Origin: Lophium mytilinum
Lineage: Eukaryota > Ascomycota > Dothideomycetes > Mytilinidiales > Mytilinidiaceae
Direction: 5' to 3'
Assembly (NCBI GenBank): GCA_010093605.1
Contig: MU004197.1
Span: 124,001-188,000, forward strand
DNA length: 64,000 nt
The translations under genes were made by a program, and so were the position numbers. The first letter of the stretch is position 1; each line of letters begins with the position of its first letter. Shown piece by piece: positions 1-10,410 of this stretch. The notes beneath the pieces were generated by a model. It worked only from the letters and a program-made list of their open reading frames with translations, was not told the origin of the DNA and made no database searches.

Positions 1-2458
1 GCCACCATTAGCGGCATCACCGTTGTCCTCAGGCTCTGTCAACTCCCCTGCGTCATCAACTGCGCCTTCAGCCACGCCCATATTGCTCGTCTCGTGAACT
101 GGAGACACAGGTTGCGCAGCATTGAGAGTACTCTGGCTGGGTGGGGTGGTTTGCGCAACACTGTTGCTACCATCAGCGGCATTGTCGTTGTGGTCAGACT
201 CGTCTCCCTGGGGCTGTTCATCGCGAGAAACAGCATGATCGGGATGCTCATCCTCTGCATTGGAGTCCAGGCCTTGATGTAGCCGGTCGTCTTCAGGGGG
301 AAATCCGGAAGAACCGGAATTAGAATTGACCTCGACCGTGTCTTCCTTCTCCGCGGAAGCCCCATGTGACTGTTCCGGGTCGCCAATGTTCTGCTGCGCT
401 GCTCCAAGGTCACCACTATGGCTTGCCTCCATATGGGGGCGCTCGAAGGCGGCCAATGCTTCAGCAACCTGCTGGGAAACCTGCTGGGAAACCTGCTGGG
501 AAATCTGTTGAGCCACGGTAGCACTCAAGAAGGTCTGGAACTCGTGACTGCATAAGCGCTCATCGACAGCAGCCTTGATATCGCGAGCGCGGTTCGCATC
601 AGCTTGCTCAAGAAACGCATCAAGTTGGGCTACTGCAGCATTGGTCTTGGCAAACTCCTCTCCTACCATCTTCCAAGCAGCGTCGAGTTTTTGCTTCTGT
701 TCCAGGTCTTGGGACACGATATCGTCTATCCGCTTGTTTAGTGACAGAGCTGATAGCGACGCTTTCTTGATGTCGGCGCGAAGGGCCGAGATGCACGTCG
801 ACCCACTTGAGACGCTTGTTTCGTTCAACTTGGAGACATTCTCGTTGAGTGACTTTGTGGTATTTTGGAGCTCTTGCATGCCTTTGCGCAGAATGCCAAT
901 CTTGCTGGTGTGGTCGTTAGATTTCTCTTGGAGCGTGTCGACTTCTTCTCGTCCGAACGATGGCCTCGCGATTTGCTTCTTCAGATCTGAGACGTCTTTT
1001 CGGAGTGATGTGAACTTCTTTGACCCTTCCTTGATGCACTTGCGCTCCAAGTCACGGACTTCCCAAGAGATACTGTCCATGCGCGTAGTCATCTTGTTCG
1101 CAGCTTCGGTGGCAGCCTGATCAACTTCCTTGGCAGTCTCATCACCCTTCTTAACCATGTCTTTCGCTTCCGCGACATCAGCTTTAGCCTCCGAAGCATC
1201 CTTTGCCGTCTTCCTGACCAAGGTCTCCAGAGTCTTAAAGGAATTGTGTTCATGCAGGTGATTCTTGTGAATGAAACCCGCGCTGACCTCGCCCAGGTCT
1301 TTCCGGATGGAGCGTTGATGGTCCTCCAAAGAACCGAAGCGGTCGTCTAAGCTAGTAAAGCCACCTATGCCCAGATGGTGTCGGTGTGTTGGGTTTGCGG
1401 CAACGGCGACTTCATCAGCGATTCTTTTGTAGTTCCACTCCTCGTTGCCGTGTAAGAGCTCTTCCACCTCACTTGTCCGTTGTTCCACCTCAGTGATCCG
1501 GTCTTCCACCTCTTCCAGAGTATGTTGTCTTGCCGGGAAAAACTTGGTATGGGGGTCGGCATCGTGCGCGTGCATATGGCGGGATCGGGAAGGTATGTAA
1601 CTGAGGATGCGTCCCAACTCAGCTCTCTTGGCGCGGCGTTCTTGACGGGCCTTCTCACGTTCCAAACGGACCTCTTCGTCTTTGGGGTCGATTTTGCTAT
1701 AGTGTTGTTAGCAATTGCATGCTTCTGTGACGCTTATGAAGTACAGTGACAGGCCGCAAGTCTAGGCACACCAGTACGCCACTGCTTGGGGTACACCCAG
1801 AGGATCTCGAAGACTCAAGGGCAATGTCAAGCTTCAAGCAGTGCAGATTAGACTGCCTCTTGACCAATTGCCTGCTCAGCAGCCAGGGCACTCCTCACGG
1901 TGACGTTGAGTGGTCAAGCTGGAGCCGAGCTGCAATGAGTCCGTGTGCCCAGACTTGTAGCCCAAGACCGTACCACATATCGAAGGGAGTTCCATGGTGA
2001 GTAAATGAATCGGCGGGACTCACCGGGGAGCATAGAGAATCCGTGCGGCGGCTTCGGTACCTGGTCCTCCCTGCGCAATCCGGGCTTCAATCTTTTGAAG
2101 ACAGTCCTCATACTTTTTCTTGTTTGCAACAAGATCCGCCTCAGCGTCTGCAGCTTTCTTCTGTTGTCTGGCTAGTCTCGACTGCAGAACGCGAACATGC
2201 CGTGCCGAGGATTCTTCCGCCCTTTTGACAACGGCGGCAGAGTGAGCAAGCATGGCTTGGAATTCGGGCCTACGCCAGTGTTAGCAAAACGTGTGCGGTG
2301 TACACCTTTGGGTCGATGGACACTTCAAAGAGCTTTGGGGAAGGGGGAGAAAAGGGTCTGTAGACTTACCACATAGCTGAATGAGGTCTTTCCGTGAGGG
2401 GAGAGACGTTTGCAGGTCCGGGACCAGCTTGCCGCTGTCCTGGGAGAGCAGATGCCAT
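1..2458 (-). CDS. P1: coiled-coil/disordered giant-family protein, 3' end outside the window
   Basis: Not a recognised family. My model has exons 2458..2370, 2269..2024 and 1696..1 (open at the window edge), giving 677 residues so far. ATG 2458 is the first in-frame start (MASALPGQ...). Intron 1 has a GTAAGT donor, a GCTAAC branch and a TAG acceptor. Intron 2 has GTGAGT and TTGCTAAC...TATAG, but is unusually long at 327 bp. Phases join cleanly (TG|G and CG|C). Exon 2 (residues about 30-110) is a charged helix rich in Ala, Lys and Glu. Exon 3 continues as a long heptad-like coiled coil (about 115-430), then becomes acidic and Ser/Asp/Gln-rich with a short QQVS repeat. No membrane segment is visible. 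Exon 1 ends in S-A-M plus two bases, as in P5, so P1 and P5 look like a soluble sub-lineage. The C-terminal module, if present, lies outside. Confident it is a gene; intron 2 less so. Confidence 0.75.
1785..1960 (+). repeat. Dispersed 163-bp-type repeat inside P1 intron 2
   Basis: Carries the family landmarks in order: TTAGACTGCCTCTTGAC, then a C-rich CACTCCTCACGGTGACGTTGAG core, then an AAGC(A/T)GTG-like tail. The copies at 25.1-25.6 kb look most similar. It accounts for much of the unusual length of this intron. Confidence 0.6.
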
Positions 2459-2985
2459 CTTGCGGGGTGAGCTGACCAAGCTCGGTGAAGTCCAGCAGTT
2501 TCAATAGTCAACAAGGGCACGAAGTAGGAGTGTGCAACACTACAGACGTGATATAGGTTGGTGAGAGATGGATGATTGTGTCGTGCTGGAGAGTGGTGGA
2601 GTCGAAAGAGTCTGTGGGCGGCGACGCAGAGAAGTAAGTGGACGAGACTTGTCGCCAAGAAACGGAGTGGCCAATGAGCGAGAAGCGAGAAGTGAGAAGC
2701 GAGAAGCGTAGTGGCACTTGTTGGAGATGGTGCATGGATTCGAGGCTACGTCATTAAGAACTGCGTTGAGAGGGCGGATATATATATTACGAACTCTGCT
2801 TGTACAGATTCAAAAGCACTGTAACAAGGACAATTTCAATGACGCGATAGCATAATAAGTCTTCGGACACTGGTGGAATTGATTTGTTAAGGCATGGCCA
2901 GAGATCTTGCTCCCTCGACACCGCTGTGAGGGGTATTCTGACCACTTGGTAGCTAGTCAGCCAAGAGGCAATCTAATCTTCACCC
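2459..2985. promoter_or_regulatory. P1 upstream region with GCCAAGA box and a minus-oriented repeat copy
   Basis: The minus-strand 5' flank of P1. A GTCGCCAAGA box lies at 2651-2660, about 195 bp before the ATG; the same box occurs upstream of P2, P3, P5 and P9. The plus strand is GGAG/GGTGG-rich here, so the sense strand is pyrimidine-rich, as at the other family promoters. Bases 2890-2985 hold one dispersed-repeat copy in minus orientation. Confidence 0.45.
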
Positions 2986-3052
2986 TAGGGAACTCATTAT
3001 GGCCCTCGAACTCTCGAGATTGACATGACTTCCCCTCTCTCGACTACGTAGT

Positions 3053-4130
3053 GAGTATCAGGCTACTTTTTGACGGAGGAAGTGCTTGCTAGCTCGGGTC
3101 TCCCTAACAGCGGCAACAATTAGGCAAAGATAGAGCGAAAGAATCGCGATTTCCAGGCGTCTATCTGATGTTATAGTAATATGCATGCAGGAGAGACTGT
3201 AACGGCTACGGAGTTGATATTAGACTGTCTTTTTACGGAGGAAGCACCAGCAAACGGAGGTATCCCTTACAGTGGCGTTGAACAAGCAAGACTGGATACA
3301 AAGCAATACGATATGCATATCTCTATACTAAAATAATAGCAATATACGTGTAGAAGAGGATGCAACTGCTACAGAGTGAATATTAGGCTGTCTTTTGGCG
3401 AGAGAGATCCCCTAAGCTGGGGTCTCCCTTACAGTGGCGTAGACTAAGCAAGAATAGGGATAGAGATCTAAGTGTTTAGATTTCATTCTAATACGCTGTA
3501 TGTAGAATAGGATATAAAGCCCAAGGCGGTGATTATCAGGATACATTTTAACGAAGAATACACCTATGAGCTGGGGTACTCCTCACAGTGGTGTTGATCG
3601 GTCAGGAATGGAATGAAAGCAGTGATATATCCAGTGATCGAGGTCCTGTACCAGTACGGTGTATGCGGAATAGAACGTAAAGGCTAAGGCCGTGAATATC
3701 AAGCTACCTTTCGACGAAGGAAAGATCTACTAGCTGGGGTATTCCTCACAGTGGTGTTGATTGGTTAGGAATGGAGCGAAAGCAATGAATTTTGCAGGTG
3801 TTGAAATTATGTTCCAGCACGGTGCATGCGGGGTAGGATGTAAAATCTAAGGCTCTGGATATTAGGCTACCTTTTGGCAAAGAAAATGTGTGTTTGTTGG
3901 GGCATGCCTTACACTGGTATTGATCAGTTAGTAATGGAGCGAAAGCAGTGATATATTCCAGGTATTGATATTACACTCCAGTGCTGTGCATGCGGAATAG
4001 GATGTAAGAGCTAAGGCAGTGAGTATTAGACTACCTATTGACGAAGGATATACGTCGTTGCGGGGGCAAACCTTACACTGGCATCAATCGAGCAGAATGA
4101 AGCCAGAATAGTGCTATATCTAGGTTCACT
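3053..4130 (+). repeat. Tandem array of seven repeat units of about 163 bp
   Basis: Units begin with GA(G/A)TAT(T/C)A(G/A)(G/A)CTAC near 3053, 3216, 3378, 3531, 3694, 3857 and 4021, so spacings are 163, 162, 153, 163, 163 and 164. Each unit then has TTTTGACGAAGGA, a CTGGGGT(A/C)... stretch, CCTTACAGTGGCGTTGA, and GGAGCGAAAGCAGTGATAT. Most adjacent units also share GCATGCGGAATAGGATGTAA. No open frame spans the array. It has no resemblance to rRNA, tRNA or a transposon end that I can name. Confidence 0.85.
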
Positions 4131-4280
4131 TCACAGTAACGTACCTGCAGGGTCTTTCGTAGGGCCAGGGTCACGAAAGGCGGTATTGTTCTCACGTTCT
4201 TCACGTAGTAGTTTATCAAGAAAAGCTTTCAGATCCATCATTACCAGTCCAGCTAACCCAAACTACTTGCAGCGGGCCCG

Positions 4281-4422
4281 GCACGCAACCCCCGTCTATT
4301 AGGACGGAGGTCTGCCAGCCCTCGCCCCAAACACCTGTATAGTGCGTTGTCTTAACGCGCAGCTGTCAGGCTGCGCATAGTGACTAACACTATACAGGGT
4401 TGAGACGAAGGCTGGTGTGCTT
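4281..4422. other. Class A conserved hairpin element, 3' flank of P2
   Basis: Lies about 85-225 bp past the P2 stop codon. It contains three nested or adjacent stems: CCAGCC (4315-4320) with GGCTGG (4410-4415); a perfect 11-bp stem CCTGTATAGTG (4334-4344) with CACTATACAGG (4388-4398); and a perfect 7-bp stem GCGCAGC (4357-4363) with GCTGCGC (4370-4376). Related copies follow P7 and P9, with paired changes in the stems. A purine-rich AAAAG tract (4432-4471) separates it from the gene. Confidence 0.65.
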
Positions 4423-4503
4423 GACCATGTATGAAAAGAAAAGAAAAGAAAGAAAAAGAAAAGAAAAAGAAACCACTTGCAGAACCTCATTTTCACCCGC
4501 TCA

Positions 4504-7500
4504 TCAGCCGCCCGCCGCCTCGGACCAGTCGCTCACATCGCTCGCCGCGTCGCTCAGCTCGCTCGAATCGCTATCGCTGTCCTCCTCACGAGCCATGAGA
4601 TGGGACTCGTCGCGCTCCTCGACCTCTCGCTGCTCCTCCCTCAGAGCCCTCATCTGAGCATCCCGCTCGCGACGTCGGTCGTGCACAGTCTCAGTCTGAG
4701 AAGAGCTGGCGTCAGGACTTGCTAGGTCCAAGCTGGTAGACGTCTCCGTATCGTTCTCGACGTTCGCAAGGAACGCGCGAGCTGCATTCGCCGCAGCGTC
4801 AGCCGCTTCCTCGGCGTTGTACAGCATACGTATCGCAGAGGGGGTCTTTAGATCTTTCACCGCTTCGTCGAAGACGGTTGGCCATATCTCCTGGGCGTCG
4901 GCCGACAGCTGCTCGTGGGACTCGTTCATCTTCCGCTCCAGCTCAGCCAGCTCCCGCGCCTGTATCTGCTCGGCAAGCTGTTGATCCGCCTGCTCTTGCG
5001 CTGCTTTCTGAGACGCTTCGTTCGCTGCGTGCTTTGTTTGATACGCTTCCTGGTTCTTCCTCGCCTCCTCGCGCTTCTTCAGCAGTATGGTCTTCCGCTT
5101 CTCCCACGGGTGGTTGAGCTCCTTGGCGAGGGGCTGTTGGTACGTGTCCTCCGTCCGCGACTCAACCGGTTGCTTCAGCCAGTGCTTGAAGACAACCCCT
5201 TCTCTCAGAACGCTGAACCTGATCAGCTCATCATGGGTGAACGTCTGGCCATCTCGTCGATTATGCCGCTCAAGCACCCCATAGATCTGCTTCAGCGCGT
5301 CCTCCCGCATCTGCTCCGCGTCGCACGCGAGGTCCTCGTAGTCCCCATCGTCTAGCACCAATCCGGGGATGCAGTTGTAGGCCGTGGCACTCAGGCCACG
5401 CTCTTTCAGAAAGTCCCCCACGGCATCGCGCCACAGGACCTCGTTGCCGCAATCCGTGAAAATTACGCGCTCGATGGTGTGGAGGTAGTCGCCACTGTCT
5501 GCGGAGCGAGAGTAGAACGTCTGCTCCCTCACCGTCGTGAGATCGATGAGGGTGGAGTCGGAGAGGAGGGGGAGTCCGTCTTGGGTGATGTTCTGGTTGT
5601 CGCGGTCGTAGTGGACGATCAGACGGTAGAGGACGTTCTGGCGCTCGAAGATCTGGCCGAGATCGTCCCCATCCCGCATATCCGGTGGAGGTGGCGGGCG
5701 GGTTGGCTGGTTGGCGGGGTCGGTGAAGACCCTAGGGATGAGGCGGGGGTGTAGGACTAGGTAGGTGGATCGGGGTCCCGATATAGACGGCGGAGACGGC
5801 GACGTGTGGGGAGCCTGGATATTGGCAGTTGGCGCCACTCCAACAGTCGCAGCTGGTTGGAAAACAGGCGGGGATTGTGCTGCCATCTGAGGAGCATCGA
5901 CCTGCTCACCCTCATCTGAAGCCTCGGTGACCTCTTCAGCTTCGCCCATAGGCGAATCAGCCCGAGGAACGATAGGCTCTGGAGCAGGGGTAGCAGCCAC
6001 TGGCGTCAATCCGGCAACGCCAACGCGCGGGAAAAGGGCCTCCAGACTCGGGTCAATAGCCGAATTATCGACCGTTCCCTGGTCTCTATCGGGCGTAGGT
6101 GGCTCCCTGCCTTCAGCCATGTTCGAATCTGCGCTGAAGTCAAAGCTATACAGAGGGGCTCTCAATGCCTCTTGAGGTGCGACAAATGGTTGCAACGCAG
6201 GATCAGATCTAGAAGCCTGTGCCGTATCCACCGGATCAGGGCCCCGAGGAGCATCTGCAGCTTCGCCCATCTCGATATTGGCTCCGTAAATGCCGTCTGG
6301 GCGCGCGTTCCACGGATCAATCCGGTCCCCCCTGGGCTCGCTATCCTGCTGGAAAGCGGGAGCAGACGGAGGTGCCATATGAAAGCCGAAATTGGCAGTG
6401 GGAGGATTGAACCCGAAAATTGGGCTGGGTTGCTGTACCGGTTGCTGAGGCACAAAAGGCACTGGAGCTTGCCTAGCCACTACAGGAGAGGGGGATGGAA
6501 CCGTGAAGCTAAAGCTGTCCGCGTTGAACATGTTTGGCTGAAAGCCATTGGAATGGAAAGCATTCGGCGACACCTGTGGATGGAAGGAGGAGAACACAGA
6601 AGCTGGAGTGGTGGACCCGGGCGGTGGGAGTTGCATAGACGGAGAGAAGACCTGCGAGAAGCTCAGGGCGCTGGGGGGACTCGCCGCATGCTGCAGGGGC
6701 GCAAAATTGGCGGGAGCCTGGCTGCGATCTGGAAGCTGAGGCTGGTTGAACACAGGGGGCTGGAAGCTATTCAAGGTATCGGCAGCTGCGCCTAGATCAG
6801 AGCTTGGAAATGGTGCTGCAGTAGCGGGCAGGAGAGTAGGCGCAGGGCCTCCAGACGGCGGTAGGACAACACCAGTAGTGTCAGAGACCAAGGCAGATTC
6901 CGCATGTTCCTGACCAGCGTGATCGATAGCTTCTTCAAATCCAGCGCCTACCAACAGCAGCGTGGCTGAGGGTCCGTCAGCCGAGGGGGGTCCTCCTGAC
7001 GGTGCGATGGTACCGGCAGCGGAGCTAGGCACGAAAGCCAGATCTGGAAGCTCCTGGGCAACAGCCTTGACACCATCGCTTGTATCAGGAGTTGCGGGGA
7101 GTGAAGTGGACGGCGCTGCGTTAGTAGATGGAGGACTTCCTGACGGCGCGATGACCTTGGCAAGAAAGCCAAACACAGAGAACTGATCTGACTGCTCCTG
7201 AACAGCCTGAGAGATAGGCTCGCTTGAATCACCATCTGGTGATGGAGTGGCGGCGGAGGTTGGGATGGAAAATGGAGGTCCTTCAGAAGGTGCAATGACA
7301 GCGTCAGCAGAGTCTGACACGATGGTGAGATCTGAATCCTCTAGGCTATTGACTTTGGCGGCATCGCCAGAATCAGACTCCGGGGACTGAGATTGAGTAG
7401 AGTCCAAAAGAGGAGAGTGAAGGCCGTCGGACGGTGCGATCATAGTGGCAGCGGAACCCGACGCAATGGTGCGATCTGTCTGCTCTTGGCTTCTGGTCTC

Positions 7501-9259
7501 AACTGCACCATTTGAATCAGACTCCGCCGACTGAGATGTGACAGAGTTCGGAGGATGAAATCGAGGACCGTCAGACGGTGTCGTGACTACGATAACAGGC
7601 GCGGAAACCGACACGAGATTTGAACGGTCCTCCATAACCTCCTTGAAGACCGGCTTGGAAACACGACTACTGATTCGGAGCTTGCCGTTGAAGTCCTTCA
7701 CCAAAGCTTTAACGTCGAATCTCGCGCGGCCAGTCTGAAGCGCCATATCCGATGTAGCTTCTCGTAGCATAGACACCGGAGTGGAAGTAGCCACGACCTT
7801 TCCAGAGCGCTGTCCAGTGATGGCTGCTCCGGCACCGCTATCAGGTTCATCAGCCGAGTCATCCGATTCGTCTGAATCGTCGCTGTCAGAACCATTGAAC
7901 TTGAATTCCTTAGGATCGAAGTGGAATTGTGTGCGCTCTCCTTTGTCTGAGATGCGATCCTCTGATTGTGCATCTGAACCGATCCCTTCGTCATCTGTGT
8001 CCCGCCTGGAGCCACTATACCTCTTAAGGTCATTCACAGTGGTTTCCAGATCGAGAACCCGTTGGCTCAACTTTATGTCTTCCCTATTGCGGGCGTCTAG
8101 ATCGATACGCAACATCTTTACAGTACTCTTAGTACTGAACATCTTCTTGTTATCCTCATCCATATGTATTAGAACTGGATGCTTCAACGAGAAATCCATC
8201 TTCTTGAGATAGCCGCTCTTGACACCTTTTAGTTCTGCCAGGAGTTTGGCGTTTTCTTTCGTCAAGTTTTTGACTTCTCCCTCGAGCTCCGCTACGGCAT
8301 TTTCTGCGGCGCCTTGCTTGACACCTTGATCGAAGCTCCGCGTGGTCAAGTTCTTAATCTTCGCTTCCAGCGTTGCAACTTCCGCCTCATGCTGAAGATG
8401 AATAGGCTTGAAAAGTTCTTCGAAGATTTCTTTGATACGATCATCTGTCACGTGGTTTGTAGCTTGGTTGGTGTCTACTGAAGTATCCACCTCGAGCTTG
8501 ATGTAAGATGAAGAATTGGGACCGGTGCGAGCAGAATCATCTTGGAGAGAGTCCAGGGTTCGTACTGGTGGAAGAGGAGGGACAGATTGAGAAGGAGAGG
8601 CTAAGTGAAGGGGATAGACCAAGTGAGGCGAAGATGCCGGGTGAGGAGGATGGGCTAAGAGGTGAGGAGCTTGGACTACATTGGGATCTGCGAGGTGTGC
8701 ATCGCGGTGAAATCGTGCGCGCAAGCCTTTCCAAATGCGGTGCGCACTGAGAGCTAGCAAAACCCCGAGGATGAGGGTGAGAAAGAGCCATAGAAGCTGG
8801 TGAATTATCGAACGCTCTGCCGATGCAGGCGAGAATGTCCGATTTGAGCTCGATGTAAACGTAGAGTTGTCTTGCATAGGAGCTTAGAAAAGAGTGGGTC
8901 AGCGACGTCCTCATCTATACGAAAGTGAAAAGACTTACGCGTATCAGAAGCGGCCTTTACAGAATCCCACGCCTGTTGCTCTGAGATAGTGAGGTAAATC
9001 GGAGGCGGGTTGTACCGGATAGAAGCTTGGAAAAGAGAAGGTCAGCGACGTCCCCATCCATGCGAGAGTGAATAGACTTACGAGTATCAGGTGCAGACTT
9101 GACAGGGTCCGACACCTCGTGCTCCGAGATAGTGAGGTATATCGGGCGCGGATTGTACCAGATAGTAGCTTTACCAGCGTGAACGAGTATCCGCAGGAGG
9201 ACGTCGATGACATTGTAGCCTGTCTGGATGAGGGCATGGGCGGCCATGTTCGTGGCCAT
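4504..9259 (-). CDS. P2: single-pass membrane, FG/PQ-rich giant-family protein with two C-terminal modules
   Basis: Unrecognised. My model has exons 9259..9082, 9025..8939 and 8882..4504, giving 1547 residues. Both introns are 56 bp, GTAAGT...AAG, and nearly identical because exon 2 plus its intron is a tandem copy of the end of exon 1 (YNPRPIYLTISE then YNPPPIYLTISE). The N-terminus resembles P8 (GKA-x-W-x-YNP-x-P). A membrane helix lies near 114-137 (QLLWLFLTLILGVLLALSA), followed by a coiled coil (about 180-370) and an acidic stretch. Next come about six degenerate 46-48-residue repeats containing IAPS-x-GPP, then a Phe/Pro/Gln/Asn-rich tract with FGF and SF motifs. Two helical modules follow (about 5400-5660 and 5120-5330), then an Ala/Glu/Gln-rich helix and an acidic DSDSSELSD tail. 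The splice model keeps frame throughout. Confidence 0.8.
8883..9081 (-). repeat. Tandem exon-intron duplication inside P2 (143-bp unit)
   Basis: Exon 2 (87 bp) is about 80 percent identical to the last 87 bp of exon 1. The following introns, 9081..9026 and 8938..8883, are both 56 bp and differ at few positions. The period is 143 bp. The acceptor AG of both introns matches the place where exon 1 reads AAAG-CTACTATCTGG, so the acceptor may have arisen from exonic sequence at the duplication joint. Confidence 0.8.
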
Positions 9260-9537
9260 TCAGATTCGCCGATGACAACGTGCAGTGCGGTGGATATGCA
9301 GCGCGGACCAGGCGCGATGAGGTACTCAAATCAATGTCTGCTAGACGATGCGCTACAGGATGAGCTGAGGCAACAATAGTGAGACAAAATATGAGTTGAG
9401 GTTGGTGGAGGAGAAGATATTGGTGGAGGAGAGAGGGTTGGTGGAGGACAGAAGGTTGGTGGAGGAAAGAAGGTTGGCGGGGTGCGGCAGAAGAGTTTTA
9501 GAGGTGGTCGCTGGCGGCCAAGGGAGCCGGGCCTGGG

Positions 9538-9572
9538 GCGACGCCAAGACCTCGCTGTTGATAGTGAATGTA
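9538..9572 (-). promoter_or_regulatory. P2 upstream GCCAAGA/GTGAAT box
   Basis: ACGCCAAGACC starts at 9541 and TAGTGAATG follows near 9561. It lies about 280 bp upstream of the P2 ATG and next to a GGTGGAGGA-rich run (9398-9480), which is pyrimidine-rich on the sense strand. The same pair occurs upstream of P5 with similar spacing. A GCGCGGACCAGGCGC motif at 9301-9313 is shared with P7. Confidence 0.45.
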
Positions 9573-9859
9573 ACCTGGCCAAAAAGACATGTTGCGAGAT
9601 ACACGTCATCGGCCATACGGGAGACACGGAGTCACGTGTCAAGATGCTTATGCGGCAGTGAAAATGATACCGCTATATTTATCTGTCTTGTTAAGATCCC
9701 TCTAGAGCCACTGGTGTCGCTGCTTGTTGGGGTGCAAGATTTGGCTTTAGCTGGAGATACAGCAACAGCGGGAAGATGAGGAAGACGAAACAAGGCTGGG
9801 TAGGAAGATGGCAAGGGGCTGAGCGACGGCGACATGGTACATTAGTTATAGAGGAAATG

Positions 9860-10410
9860 GACCAAAGAATGCTAGCCCCTTCGTCAATGATGGTCGCTCC
9901 GGAGCCGCTATCTAGAATTCCATGATCGTCCTCATCGTCTTAGGCATCCTCGGTCCTCGTATAGTCCTCTTCAGGCTTGTCTTGCTTGCCTGCCTAGGCT
10001 CCTGGCCAGCTCCCTTACCTCACCCACAACTCTGTTGTTCTCTCTGATGTACCGGCGCTCTTGACTCTCCGGTTCTTCGTCGTAGCTACGAGACCGAAGC
10101 GCGTGGTTTTGCGCAAGCTCTTCCCTGTGACCAGTGAGATACTTGAAGATTCGCACTATTATCCCAGTGTAACACATTTGCTCCAACTTGATCTCCCCAT
10201 TGATCTCCCCGTTTGCTGCGCTTTGTTCGAAAAGATCCTTTCGAGGAACCATCCGTCAATGTCTTTGCGGGACTCATTTTTGAAATTTGCAAGCGTGCCA
10301 ATACAATATAGTTGGCGCTTGAGACGAGAAAAGGGAAGTTCTCCAGCCATGCCTCACACCCCCAGACATGAGTGAAATTCGGGCAAAGGCAAAGATAGGC
10401 AAGAGACACA
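9860..10410 (-). pseudogene. Degenerate fragment of a giant-family member
   Basis: On the minus strand one frame (10252-9971) reads a charged helix ending REL-ARSLGRQARQA, with RSYDEEPESQERRYIRENN before it. Past its stop, a shifted frame gives an acidic DDEDDHG stretch and then DSGSGATIIDEG. That last piece matches the P2 acidic segment DSGAGAAITG. No single frame spans the region, and there is no module, membrane helix or clean start. It is best read as a broken paralogue piece left upstream of P2. An alternative is a short unrelated hypothetical gene at 10252-9971. Confidence 0.4.

Noticed and set aside
39-524. Minus-strand frame of 161 codons rich in Ser and Arg within P1
   Set aside because: The true P1 frame is the acidic one running to base 1. 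This frame is its out-of-frame shadow.
3053-4130. Tandem array as 5S rRNA, tRNA or CRISPR
   Set aside because: Units are about 163 bp, lack A/B boxes or rRNA landmarks, and have no short identical repeats separated by unique spacers.
4432-4471. A-rich run as a possible poly(A) footprint of a retrogene
   Set aside because: It is an AAAAG microsatellite in the P2 3' flank, on the strand opposite to the gene. T-rich runs hold the same place behind P3, P5 and P8.
9396-9642. Repetitive frames reading EERRLVEE or PPPTF on either strand
   Set aside because: They translate a GGTGGAGGA microsatellite in the P2 promoter region, not a gene.
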